From Flavobacteriaceae bacterium UBA6268 (lineage in GTDB: Bacteria; Bacteroidota; Bacteroidia; Flavobacteriales; Flavobacteriaceae): 64,000 nucleotides of DNA. Positions 17,155 to 25,687 of this stretch are shown here, in pieces. A program made the translations under genes and the position numbers. The notes under the pieces are model-generated. The model saw only the letters and a list, made by a program, of their open reading frames with translations, had not been told where the DNA came from and ran no database searches. The stretch's first letter is position 1. Every line of letters starts with the position of its first letter. The stretch spans positions 1 through 64,000 of the forward strand of contig DJVA01000031.1 of assembly GCA_002440705.1 (NCBI GenBank). Reading direction: 5' to 3'.

Positions 17155-18266
17155 TGAAATACTATTTACTTGCTGGGGAGGCCTCTGGAGATCTGCATGG
17201 GTCCAACTTGATGAAGGCCCTAAAAAAACAAGACCCTGATGCTCTATTTAGGTTTTGGGGAGGGGACCTTATGACAGCGCAAGGAGGGTCTTTGGTGGTT
17301 CATTATAAAGATCGGGCCATTATGGGATTTATGGAAGTACTAGCCAACTTGCCGAAGATTTCCAAGTTATTCCGAAAATGCAAGGAAGACATTAGGGCAT
17401 TTCAGCCTGACGCCCTTATTTTTATTGATAATTCCGGTTTTAATTTACGTATTGCCAAGTGGGCCAAACCAAAAGGGCTCAACACCCATTATTACATTAG
17501 CCCCCAAGTTTGGGCCTCCCGTTCTGGGAGGGTTAAATCCATTAAAAGAAATGTTGACCACATGTATGTGGTGCTTCCCTTCGTGAAGGATTTTTACAAA
17601 AAATTCGACTACGATGTACACTTTGTAGGACACCCTCTTTTGGATGCTTTGGATCAAAGGGTTCAAGTAGCCCCAGAAAAATTTCGAGAAGAACACCAAA
17701 TGGATGAACGCCCCATCATAGCCTTGCTACCTGGGAGTCGAAAACAGGAAATTGCCATGATGCTGGAAGTAATGCTTTCCATTGTAGATGATTTTCCATC
17801 CTATCAATTTGTAATTGCAGGTGCGCCAAGTCAAGAAAAGGAATTCTACCATCAATACATTAAGAGAAACCAGGTTCACTTAATACTCAATAAAACGTAC
17901 GATTTGCTGAGCATTTGCCATGCCGCGCTGGTCACTTCGGGCACAGCCACCCTTGAAACAGCTCTTTTCAAAGTGCCTCAGGTAGTCTGTTATAAAGGCG
18001 GTTGGCTGTCCTACCAAATTGCCAAACGCATCATCCAACTCAAATACATATCCTTGGTGAATTTAATATTGGACAAACCCGTTGTGACCGAGCTCATACA
18101 GGATGAGTTCAATTCCAAGCGCTTGAAAGAAGAGCTTCAACACATTTTGGACGACTACCAGAGGGCCGTTTTGTTTTTGGACTATTACGATTTGGAAATG
18201 GCCCTAGGCGGCAAAGGTGCCAGTGAAAAAACGGCCAAATTGATTGTAGCCTCATTAACAAACTAA
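17154..18266 (+). CDS. lpxB: Lipid-A-disaccharide synthase
   Basis: A 370-aa GT19 glycosyltransferase that joins UDP-2,3-diacyl-glucosamine to lipid X in lipid A synthesis, at the inner face of the inner membrane. Motifs are YYLLAGEASGDLHG at the N-terminus, IMGFMEVL, FIDNSGFNLRIAK, YYISPQVWASR, VGHPLLD, LLPGSRKQEI and a C-terminal TSGTATLETALF. The start at 17154 overlaps the previous stop by one base (TAATG). A longer in-frame extension upstream was discarded, since it would overlap the membrane-protein gene in another frame. Confidence 0.96.
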   Translation: MKYYLLAGEASGDLHGSNLMKALKKQDPDALFRFWGGDLMTAQGGSLVVHYKDRAIMGFMEVLANLPKISKLFRKCKEDIRAFQPDALIFIDNSGFNLRIAKWAKPKGLNTHYYISPQVWASRSGRVKSIKRNVDHMYVVLPFVKDFYKKFDYDVHFVGHPLLDALDQRVQVAPEKFREEHQMDERPIIALLPGSRKQEIAMMLEVMLSIVDDFPSYQFVIAGAPSQEKEFYHQYIKRNQVHLILNKTYDLLSICHAALVTSGTATLETALFKVPQVVCYKGGWLSYQIAKRIIQLKYISLVNLILDKPVVTELIQDEFNSKRLKEELQHILDDYQRAVLFLDYYDLEMALGGKGASEKTAKLIVASLTN

Positions 18267-18308
18267 TTTTTTTCTTACTTTTAGCGCAACCAAATCGATT
18301 TCAGCAGC

Positions 18309-18806
18309 ATGAAAAACCTCATCTTGCTCCTTTTCGCTGGGCTGCTTTTTGCGTCCTGTGGATCGTCTAGACACACTACTCATAAGGTTATTATTGGAGA
18401 AAGCTCCACTTCCAACAATGCCAAAAAAGTTTCCAGAATTGTAGATTATGCCAAGTCCTTCGAAGGAACGCGTTATAAGTTTGGAGGGACAGACAAGAAA
18501 GGCATGGACTGCTCGGGTTTGGTGTATACTTCCTTTCAATACGGCAACATCGATCTTCCAAGGGTCTCGAGGGATATGGCCACCCAAGGTTTTGAAATTA
18601 AATTATCCGATACGGCAGAGGGTGATTTGTTGTTCTTCAAAACCAGTAAGAACAAAAAGACCATTAACCATGTGGGCTTGGTTGTGGAAAACAATCGCGG
18701 AACCATCAAATTTATCCATTCAACCACTTCAAAGGGAGTCATCATCTCTTCTTTAGAAGAAAACTACTGGAAAAATGCTTTTGTTGAAGTGCGAAGAATG
18801 ATGTAA
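18309..18806 (+). CDS. NlpC/P60 (C40) cell-wall peptidase, lipoprotein
   Basis: A 165-aa lipoprotein (lipobox LLFASCGS, Cys near residue 17) with one NlpC/P60 domain, which cuts gamma-D-Glu-diaminopimelate bonds in peptidoglycan stems. The catalytic Cys is in GMDCSGLVYTSF, the His in INHVGLVVEN, and a third polar residue (His) in FIHSTTSKGV. Length suits the Spr/YdhO-like minimal form. It lies 42 nt behind lpxB on the same strand, before comEC. Confidence 0.9.
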   Translation: MKNLILLLFAGLLFASCGSSRHTTHKVIIGESSTSNNAKKVSRIVDYAKSFEGTRYKFGGTDKKGMDCSGLVYTSFQYGNIDLPRVSRDMATQGFEIKLSDTAEGDLLFFKTSKNKKTINHVGLVVENNRGTIKFIHSTTSKGVIISSLEENYWKNAFVEVRRMM

Positions 18807-18861
18807 AATTGGTATCTTTAGGGAACTTTCTTCCCTGTTGCTTCCCTAAAGAACATCCTTC

Positions 18862-20898
18862 ATGCAATACTTCAATGTACCGCTAATGCGGTTGTGCATT
18901 GCCTTGGCAATGGGAATTCTGTGTGCTTATTTACACCCCCTAACTTTCCCAGTACTCAACTTATTACCGCTCTTGGTAATTGGCCTATTGGGTTTATGGC
19001 TACGAGACAAGCGCCGATTGGAAACTTCCTTGGCATTTACTTTTCTGAGTACAGCATTGGTATTTGTAGTTGGGTATCATTTGCAGCAACAGCAACAACC
19101 GCGTTTCCAGCCAAAGCATTTTTCACATTTTTTCAATGAAAAACCCGAAATACTCCAATTGACGATTCGTGAGGTAGTGAAACCTTCAAAATATCAAGAA
19201 AATTTTATCGCTGAAATAAACCAAGTAGGCCAAAACCCTACTCGTGGATTGGTTTTACTTCACTTAAAAAGAACCGAGTCTTCGTTACTCATTTCCGTTG
19301 ACAAGCGTTTGTGGGCCTATGGGTATTTAAAACCAATTGCGCCCCCCAAAAACCCCGGAAACTTCAACTTTCAAAAATACATGGCTTTTCAAGATGTGTA
19401 TTACGAATTGACCATCGCTAGGGAAGATTGCACACCCATTCAAAACAAAACCAAGACTTTAAAGGGATGGGCAGATTGGGTAAGGCGCTACGTATCAAAA
19501 AAATTGGTCAATACCCCTTTGAAAGCCCCTGAACGGGCCATTGTAAAAGCCTTGATTTTGGGAGACCGAAGAGACATCGAAAAACCCTTATACGAGGCTT
19601 ACGCTGCTGCAGGAGCGGTTCATATATTGGCCGTATCTGGACTCCATGTAGGCATCGTAATGCTCCTTTTCCAACGGGTCTTAAGTCCGCTGGCAAGAAC
19701 CCCCAGGGGAAAGATCTTTATCAAGATTACCACCGTATTATTTTTATGGGGTTTTGCCTTTATTGCTGGGCTATCGCCATCGGTAGTTCGGGCAGTAACC
19801 ATGTTTTCGTTTATAACGTTTGCAGCATTTACAAATCGTCCCACACAAGCAATGAACTTATTGTTTTTGTCTTTCTTTTTTTTACTGCTTTTTAAACCCA
19901 ATTGGTTATTCCAAGTTGGATTTCAGATGAGCTTTCTAGCGGTATTTTTCATAGTGTGGATGCAGCCAAAACTTTCTGCACTGTACCGTCCCAGGTATTG
20001 GGTTCCCAAAAAAATATGGGACATAGTTACGGTGACCCTAAGTGCGCAACTTGGAGTGGCACCATTGAGTATTTTTTATTTCCATCAATTTCCGGGGCTG
20101 TTCCTAGTTACTAATTTGGTGGTACTGCCCCTATTATCAATAATCATTTCTTGCGGCATTTTATTTGTAGCCATGGCTGCACTAAATTTACGGCCTCATT
20201 GGTTCATAAATAGTTATCAATTTCTTCTTGAATGGCTCAATGGGTTCATGGATTGGGCAGCGAAACAAAATGGGTTTTTGTTTCAGGGTATTTCCCTGTC
20301 GTTAGGCGAAATGCTTTTAATGTACTGTAGCATCATTTCCATAAGTCTGTGGTGGCACAGAAAACAAAGGCATTGGATTTTTGGGGTACTTGGTGGGATT
20401 GTTGGCTTTCTTGGAATTCGTTTTTATCAAAAAGCAACAGCCATCGAAAGTCTTATTGTGTATCAACAATCCAAAGTCACCACCATGGCTCAAGTAACCA
20501 AAAACACAGTCTATGTCTTTACAAAGGATTCTTCCATCGTAGTACCCAAAATAATTAAAGACTATCAGGTTTCGGAAAACAAAAAACACCTAAAAAAGAA
20601 CCTAATGCCCGAAGCGTTTACATTCGATGGCATTCCGTTTTTGATCATTGATAGTCTTGGGGTATATCCCCCAAAAAAGAATGCCGTAATTTTATTGTGC
20701 AACAGTCCCAAGGTACATCTTGAAAGACTCATCAACGAAATACAGCCCATGGAAATCATTGCAGATGGAAGCAATTATGCCTCCTACTTAAAAAGATGGA
20801 AATCCACATGTGCACAGCACCAAATCCCTTTTTACAGTACTTGGGAAAAAGGCGCGCGGATTTGGACCAAACCCATTTCAATTAAAAAGAACCCTTGA
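18862..20898 (+). CDS. comEC: ComEC/Rec2-family DNA-uptake channel, reduced C-terminal domain
   Basis: A 678-aa polytopic membrane protein that in competent bacteria passes single-stranded DNA across the inner membrane. Order: two or three N-terminal TM helices, a soluble OB-like DUF4131 region (about residues 90-200, with FQKYMAFQDVYYEL), then the Competence domain (ALILGDRRDI, HILAVSGLHVGIV, GLSPSVVRA, FQVGFQMSF). The C-terminal ~150 residues keep only traces of a metallo-beta-lactamase fold (ending in ADGSNYASYLKRW and EKGARIW). No HxHxDH metal motif is present, so nuclease activity of that domain is unlikely. The gene end overlaps the convergent thioredoxin gene by 17 nt. Confidence 0.9.
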   Translation: MQYFNVPLMRLCIALAMGILCAYLHPLTFPVLNLLPLLVIGLLGLWLRDKRRLETSLAFTFLSTALVFVVGYHLQQQQQPRFQPKHFSHFFNEKPEILQLTIREVVKPSKYQENFIAEINQVGQNPTRGLVLLHLKRTESSLLISVDKRLWAYGYLKPIAPPKNPGNFNFQKYMAFQDVYYELTIAREDCTPIQNKTKTLKGWADWVRRYVSKKLVNTPLKAPERAIVKALILGDRRDIEKPLYEAYAAAGAVHILAVSGLHVGIVMLLFQRVLSPLARTPRGKIFIKITTVLFLWGFAFIAGLSPSVVRAVTMFSFITFAAFTNRPTQAMNLLFLSFFFLLLFKPNWLFQVGFQMSFLAVFFIVWMQPKLSALYRPRYWVPKKIWDIVTVTLSAQLGVAPLSIFYFHQFPGLFLVTNLVVLPLLSIIISCGILFVAMAALNLRPHWFINSYQFLLEWLNGFMDWAAKQNGFLFQGISLSLGEMLLMYCSIISISLWWHRKQRHWIFGVLGGIVGFLGIRFYQKATAIESLIVYQQSKVTTMAQVTKNTVYVFTKDSSIVVPKIIKDYQVSENKKHLKKNLMPEAFTFDGIPFLIIDSLGVYPPKKNAVILLCNSPKVHLERLINEIQPMEIIADGSNYASYLKRWKSTCAQHQIPFYSTWEKGARIWTKPISIKKNP

Positions 20899-21418
20899 AT
20901 TGTTTTTGGTAGGTTTCCCAAGCTTCCATGGTGGTAAGTTCTTTGTAATCGTCATTGGCAATCATCTTGAGGTAAATTTCAATTTCCTGAGGAGTCTTAT
21001 AGCCTGGTACGGCTTGTATTAAGGTGCCATCCTCTTCAAAAAAAACCAAACTTGGGTATCCGTACAACCGAAGGGCATCTGCAAAAAAATGGGTGGCATT
21101 CCTCCCTTTTCGTTCCGGTTGATAATTAGGATTGGTATAAGTAAAACCATCATAGACGATTTCTTCATTGCCTTCGGCATTAAACTTTACAGGGTAATAA
21201 TTTTTGTTGATGAAGGTGATGACGTTTTTGTCGCTGAACGTATTTTTATCCAGAAGCTTGCATGGGCCACACCAATGAGTGTAGACATCCATCAAAATTT
21301 TTTTTGGGGTTTCCTTTTGTGCTTCCAAGGCTTCGTTCATGGTCATCCACTCTATTTTTTCTTGAGAAAAAACGAACACCGGAAAGGACCATAAAATCAA
21401 AAAAAGGCAGGTACGCAT
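20882..21418 (-). CDS. Exported thioredoxin-fold protein (second of tandem pair)
   Basis: A 178-aa protein with a signal peptide (MRTCLFLILWSFPVFVFSQ) and one thioredoxin-like domain with the redox motif HWCGPCK. YPVKFNAEGNEE and a cis-Pro region (YGYPSLVFFEEDG) follow. It resembles the upstream neighbour throughout, including the N-terminal W(M)xMNEALxAQ, showing a tandem duplication. It probably acts in periplasmic disulfide or redox chemistry. The start at 21418 was chosen for the signal peptide; the upstream extension would overlap the neighbour. It follows the paralogue by 10 nt and overlaps the comEC 3' end. Confidence 0.87.
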   Translation of the reverse strand: MRTCLFLILWSFPVFVFSQEKIEWMTMNEALEAQKETPKKILMDVYTHWCGPCKLLDKNTFSDKNVITFINKNYYPVKFNAEGNEEIVYDGFTYTNPNYQPERKGRNATHFFADALRLYGYPSLVFFEEDGTLIQAVPGYKTPQEIEIYLKMIANDDYKELTTMEAWETYQKQFKGSF

Positions 21419-21428
21419 GTTAACTTTT

Positions 21429-21971
21429 TTATCCCTTGAATTCGGGTTTGAAATTATCCACATAATCCTGATAGGCTTCTTGGGTCGTAATGTCTTTCCA
21501 CAAATTGGTTCCAAATAACTTCAGGAAAAGCTCCAGTTGTTGCGGGGTGCGGTAACCCTTAACCCGATTTATTAAATTTCCGGTTTCATCTATAAAAAGC
21601 ATGGTTGGGTAGGCATTGACTCCCATAAATCTCGAAAACTGATGGGATGAATTACGCTTCATTGCTTTTGAAGGGTCGTATCCTGGATTGGAATAGGACT
21701 TGCCTTGGTAGCTAATGGTTTCATCGCCTTCAGCATTGAATTTTACCGCGTAGAAATTTTTATTGACAAAACTAGCCACATCCGGATTGCTGAAGGTATT
21801 TTTGTCTAACATTTTGCAAGGCCCACACCAAATGGTATATACATCCACAAATATTTTTTTTGGGTTCTTGGCTTGTGCTGCTAATGCCTCGTTCATGGAC
21901 ATCCATTTGATTTCCTGTGCTTGGGTCACAGAGATAACGCTTAGTAAGACCCATAGAGTAATCTTCTTCAT
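21429..21971 (-). CDS. Exported thioredoxin-fold protein (first of tandem pair)
   Basis: A 180-aa periplasmic thioredoxin-like protein with a signal peptide (about residues 1-18, ending VTQAQ). The redox motif is IWCGPCKML, then AVKFNAEGDE and the cis-Pro loop NAYPTMLFIDETG. The C-terminal QLELFLKLFG segment is shared with the paralogue. It follows the large POT transporter gene, but a strong hairpin terminator (22004-22033) lies between them, so the pair is likely its own short transcript. Partner proteins are unknown. Confidence 0.88.
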   Translation of the reverse strand: MKKITLWVLLSVISVTQAQEIKWMSMNEALAAQAKNPKKIFVDVYTIWCGPCKMLDKNTFSNPDVASFVNKNFYAVKFNAEGDETISYQGKSYSNPGYDPSKAMKRNSSHQFSRFMGVNAYPTMLFIDETGNLINRVKGYRTPQQLELFLKLFGTNLWKDITTQEAYQDYVDNFKPEFKG

Positions 21972-22003
21972 TTGCTAAATTTTGTTAAGGGTTTCAATAT
22001 AAC

Positions 22004-22033
22004 AAAAAACGTTCCACAATGGGAACGTTTTTT
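22004..22033. terminator. Bidirectional Rho-independent terminator
   Basis: AAAAAACGTTCC and its exact complement GGAACGTTTTTT flank a 6-nt loop, giving a 12-bp stem with A/T tracts on both sides. It lies 17 nt after the stop of the large POT gene on the minus strand and so probably ends the DPP IV-POT-POT transcript. Confidence 0.85.
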
Positions 22034-22050
22034 CGGTAATTGTATTGTTA

Positions 22051-24270
22051 TTAACGCACACCGTGCATAAGCTTTTTGAAAATTGGAGTCGTAAACAGTG
22101 CGATGGCACTTAATGCAACCGAGACGATGGTGAGGTACCAAAAGAACGTGCTTAGCCCTGCTTCCTTGGATACTTCTTCCGAGAATTCCCCAAACAATCC
22201 AGCCAATTTCATTCCAATGGCAACGGCTAAGTACCATACGCCAAACATGACTGCAATCATCCTTCCTGGCACCAATTTACTAACATACGAAAGTGCCACC
22301 GGGGAAACACAAAGTTCGCCCATTGTATGAAACAAATACACCAAGATAAGCCATATAATACTCACGGATGCCGTTTTGGCGCCTGCAGGAATTCCACTGG
22401 CTCCAATGGCAATAACCGCCATTCCAAGGCCCAATAAAAGCATGCCTATGGCATACTTACTATTGGCTGCAGGATTGTATTTGCTTTCCCACCAACGCGA
22501 GAAAAATGGTGCTAGGGCTATGATGAACAGCGAATTTAAAATATTAAACCACGAAAATGGGATTTCAACTGCATTTTTCTTGGCCTCAACAACTGCATCA
22601 ACCCCTTCTTTGGAGCCTGTCTTATTAAAGCTGATGTCGTGGGTAATTTGCAAAGCCACTGCTTTTCCAACGGGATACTTGGTCAAATCTTCTTTCGGCA
22701 CCTTTAAGGTTTTTGTGATGGTTTTTCCCTGGGCATTCACAAATTCGACTACTGCTTTGTTGATCATGATCCCAGCTCCAATTTTCTTTTCCTTTTTATA
22801 TTCTACAATGGTTCCGTCAAAAATTTCACCCATTTCACTATCGTCGGAAAACAGCATATTATCCATGACTTTCAAGGTTTGGTTTTCCTTGGCATTTTTA
22901 TCAAAAAAACTAACGCTCTCTACATCCAGAATAGGAATCTTATCCCCCTTCTCGTAAGGGTTTGAGGAAACTACCTCAGCAGATTTTTCAATGCCGTTAT
23001 TGTTAAAATAAGTAATGTCATAGGCAGCCGATTTATAATCGTTCTGTACTTTCCAGATGGCGATACCCCAAATAATAATAAAACTAGCTGCTAAGAATAG
23101 GTTAGAGAACGGGTATTTGGAGAACGTTTTTTGGAACAATCGAAACAGTACATAACTAATGATAGCTAACGGCACCAAGGTAATTAAAGCGTCCACGATT
23201 TTGAAAATTACCCCAGCCTCCTCAGTCAATATCCTTTGTGTGTAATCCCGAGCAAAAAGAGTCAATGAGCCCGGTGCTTGTTCAAAAACAGCCCAGAAAA
23301 AAACCGTAATGAATGCAAAAAAGACGATGGCAATCATCCGATCCCGTACTACGGGTAAATACTTGGGAATTCGTATCATTAGGAGCACGATGAAAAGAAC
23401 CAAAGCTGCAAGGATGACAATCGAATTTCCATCCCAACCACCAATACTGAATTGAAACAAACTCTTTTCCCCCTCGGTGATTTTTGAAATGGGATCGTTA
23501 AAAATCCAAAGCAGGCCTAACGCAGCAGAAACTACTACCAAGACTTTTTGAAGCGGCGTAAAAGGATTGTACCCTTCCAGTTCTTCTTTGTTTTCAGGTT
23601 CCTTGCCTATTTCCAGCACATCGAGCTGTTTCTTTTTAGGTTTTTTACCCACATCTCCAAAAATTCCTTGTGCAAACCAAAATTGCAACAACCCAAACAG
23701 CATAAAAATACCGGCCAATCCAAAGCCCCAAGACCATCCTACTTTTTCACCCAAATAGCCACAGAGCATGATTCCAAAAAAGGCCCCTGCATTTACTCCC
23801 ATATAAAAAATGGTATAGGCACCGTCCTTTTTTTCGGGCACGTCCTTATACATTTCTGAAATAATGGAAGTCATATTAGGTTTAAAGAAGCCACTACCAA
23901 AGACCAACAATGTTAACCCAGTATAGATGAAAAAAGGCGACTCCAGTGCCATACAGCCATGTCCCATGGTCATCAATAGCGCTCCTACCACTACAGCCCA
24001 ACGATAGCCAATAACGTTATCGGCAAAATAGCCTCCTATCATCGTGGATAAATAAACCAATGCCGTATAGGTTCCAAAAATGGCCAGGGCGTGTTCTTTG
24101 GGCCAACCCCATCCTAAATCCAAAATAGATGCTGAAAAGAAGGCCACCAATAAAATTCGCATTCCGTAGTAGGAAAAACGTTCCCACATTTCGGTGAAAA
24201 ACAGGACGAACAACCCTGCGGGATGTCCCATCACTTTGGTGTCAAAAAAGTTTTTGGTGTCGGTATTCAT
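22051..24270 (-). CDS. POT-family proton/peptide symporter with a large central insertion
   Basis: A 739-aa major facilitator of the proton-dependent oligopeptide transporter family (PTR2). Signatures are FFTEMWERFSYYGMRILL (TM1 ExxER), GGYFAD, GFFKPN, FYMGVNAGAFFG and TVFFWAVFEQAPGS (TM7). Typical bacterial members are ~500 aa. Compared with its 460-aa neighbour it has extra helices between TM6 and TM7 (about residues 240-300). It also has a ~220-residue insertion (about 349-568) between TM7 and the PFSWFNILNSLF helix. The insertion contains two more hydrophobic helices and a soluble, probably beta-rich part. It is the third gene of a peptide-use cluster, 10 nt after the other POT gene. Confidence 0.92.
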   Translation of the reverse strand: MNTDTKNFFDTKVMGHPAGLFVLFFTEMWERFSYYGMRILLVAFFSASILDLGWGWPKEHALAIFGTYTALVYLSTMIGGYFADNVIGYRWAVVVGALLMTMGHGCMALESPFFIYTGLTLLVFGSGFFKPNMTSIISEMYKDVPEKKDGAYTIFYMGVNAGAFFGIMLCGYLGEKVGWSWGFGLAGIFMLFGLLQFWFAQGIFGDVGKKPKKKQLDVLEIGKEPENKEELEGYNPFTPLQKVLVVVSAALGLLWIFNDPISKITEGEKSLFQFSIGGWDGNSIVILAALVLFIVLLMIRIPKYLPVVRDRMIAIVFFAFITVFFWAVFEQAPGSLTLFARDYTQRILTEEAGVIFKIVDALITLVPLAIISYVLFRLFQKTFSKYPFSNLFLAASFIIIWGIAIWKVQNDYKSAAYDITYFNNNGIEKSAEVVSSNPYEKGDKIPILDVESVSFFDKNAKENQTLKVMDNMLFSDDSEMGEIFDGTIVEYKKEKKIGAGIMINKAVVEFVNAQGKTITKTLKVPKEDLTKYPVGKAVALQITHDISFNKTGSKEGVDAVVEAKKNAVEIPFSWFNILNSLFIIALAPFFSRWWESKYNPAANSKYAIGMLLLGLGMAVIAIGASGIPAGAKTASVSIIWLILVYLFHTMGELCVSPVALSYVSKLVPGRMIAVMFGVWYLAVAIGMKLAGLFGEFSEEVSKEAGLSTFFWYLTIVSVALSAIALFTTPIFKKLMHGVR

Positions 24271-24280
24271 AGTTTGCTAT

Positions 24281-25663
24281 TTAGTTATCGGCTATTTCAA
24301 ATCCTTCAGCTAGTTCCTCAACATTTCCCTCCTTATCTTCAACTCCATGGGTAAGGTGTTCCAGTTTCTTTCTGAAAAGCATTACGATTGCTCCAAAAAT
24401 GACACAAAAAATAGCGATGCCTGTAAAAACGGTAAACTCTCCCAGTTTGGAAGCTGACTCGCCCAACAATCCGGCCAATTTGTTTCCAAATCCGGTCATC
24501 GCAAAATAAACTCCCATCATTAGGGATGCATATTTTAGGGGAGCCAGTTTGGTGATAAATGAAAGAGCTACCGGAGAAATACACAATTCACCAACGGTAT
24601 GAAACAAGTAAGCCAACACCAACCAGTACATGGCAGAGGAACCTGTAGTCTCGAACTGGGATGAGGCTGCAGACATGAAAAAGAAGCCGGTTCCCATAAT
24701 AATTAATCCGATAATCATCTTGAATAATGAAGATGCAGTTTTTCCCTTTAACTTTCGCCTAGCCCAATAGGCTGCTACCGATGTACCAAGAAAAATGATG
24801 AACATCGCATTAAGGGATTGGAACCAGGACGCTGGAATTTCCCAACCCATCAGCATACGGTTGGTATTGTCTTTTGCATAAATATTCATGAGGCCGCCTG
24901 CTTGTTCAAAAGCTCCCCAAAAAACAATCACCAACAAGAACGAAATGAACAAAACTACAATACGGTCCTTTTCAATTTTAGTCAATGGTCGCTTCATTGC
25001 CTCCTTTTCTTCCTCATTCTCAGAAGCACCCATAAAATTCCCAACATGTTTTAGATGCTTCTGTCCGGCTAAGTATTGTATGAGTCCCAGGGCCATTCCA
25101 ATTCCGGCAAGTCCAAAGCCATAATGCCATCCGTGTACTTCACCCACATATCCTACAATCAAACTGGCCAAAAACGCCCCTAGGTTAATTCCAATATAAA
25201 AAATAGTAAATCCCTTATCCCTTCTAATATCACCTTGTTTGTAGAGACCACCAACCATGGTAGAAATATTGGGTTTTAGCATGCCTACCCCAAGTATGAT
25301 CAAAATCAAACCTGTGTAAAATGCCCACATTTGTTCTACGGCCAAAATGCTATGCCCGGCAACCAACAAAATTCCTCCATACAAAACCGACTTTTTTTGC
25401 CCCAACAGCTTATCGGCAATCCATCCTCCAGGAATCGATGCCACATACACCAACATGGTATACCAACCATACAATGCCAATGCTTCTGCATTGTTCCAAC
25501 CCAATCCAGGATTGGCACTGGTTGTTTGTTCCACTAGGTATAGTGTTAATATGGCTCGCATTCCATAATAGGAAAAACGTTCCCACATTTCGGTAAAAAA
25601 TAACACATAAAGCCCTACAGGGTGACCAAATAGTTCTTTCTGTTTCTGGATTGCAGTTGACAT
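24281..25663 (-). CDS. POT-family proton/peptide symporter
   Basis: A 460-aa PTR2 transporter importing di- and tripeptides with protons. It has FFTEMWERFSYYGMRAIL, GGWIADKLLG, GMLKPNIS, FYIGINLGAFLAS and VFWGAFEQAGG, then IPASWFQSLNAMFI. It lacks the two extra helices usually found between TM6 and TM7 in bacterial POTs, consistent with a compact 12-TM form. It lies between a dipeptidyl peptidase gene (24 nt upstream) and a second, larger POT gene. Products of the peptidase are likely substrates. Confidence 0.94.
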   Translation of the reverse strand: MSTAIQKQKELFGHPVGLYVLFFTEMWERFSYYGMRAILTLYLVEQTTSANPGLGWNNAEALALYGWYTMLVYVASIPGGWIADKLLGQKKSVLYGGILLVAGHSILAVEQMWAFYTGLILIILGVGMLKPNISTMVGGLYKQGDIRRDKGFTIFYIGINLGAFLASLIVGYVGEVHGWHYGFGLAGIGMALGLIQYLAGQKHLKHVGNFMGASENEEEKEAMKRPLTKIEKDRIVVLFISFLLVIVFWGAFEQAGGLMNIYAKDNTNRMLMGWEIPASWFQSLNAMFIIFLGTSVAAYWARRKLKGKTASSLFKMIIGLIIMGTGFFFMSAASSQFETTGSSAMYWLVLAYLFHTVGELCISPVALSFITKLAPLKYASLMMGVYFAMTGFGNKLAGLLGESASKLGEFTVFTGIAIFCVIFGAIVMLFRKKLEHLTHGVEDKEGNVEELAEGFEIADN

Positions 25664-25687
25664 AGTATTAATTTTTGAATTTGATTA

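Noticed and set aside
22376..22957. Plus-strand open frame of 193 codons
   Set aside because: It is antisense to the large POT transporter and shows only the complement of its codons.
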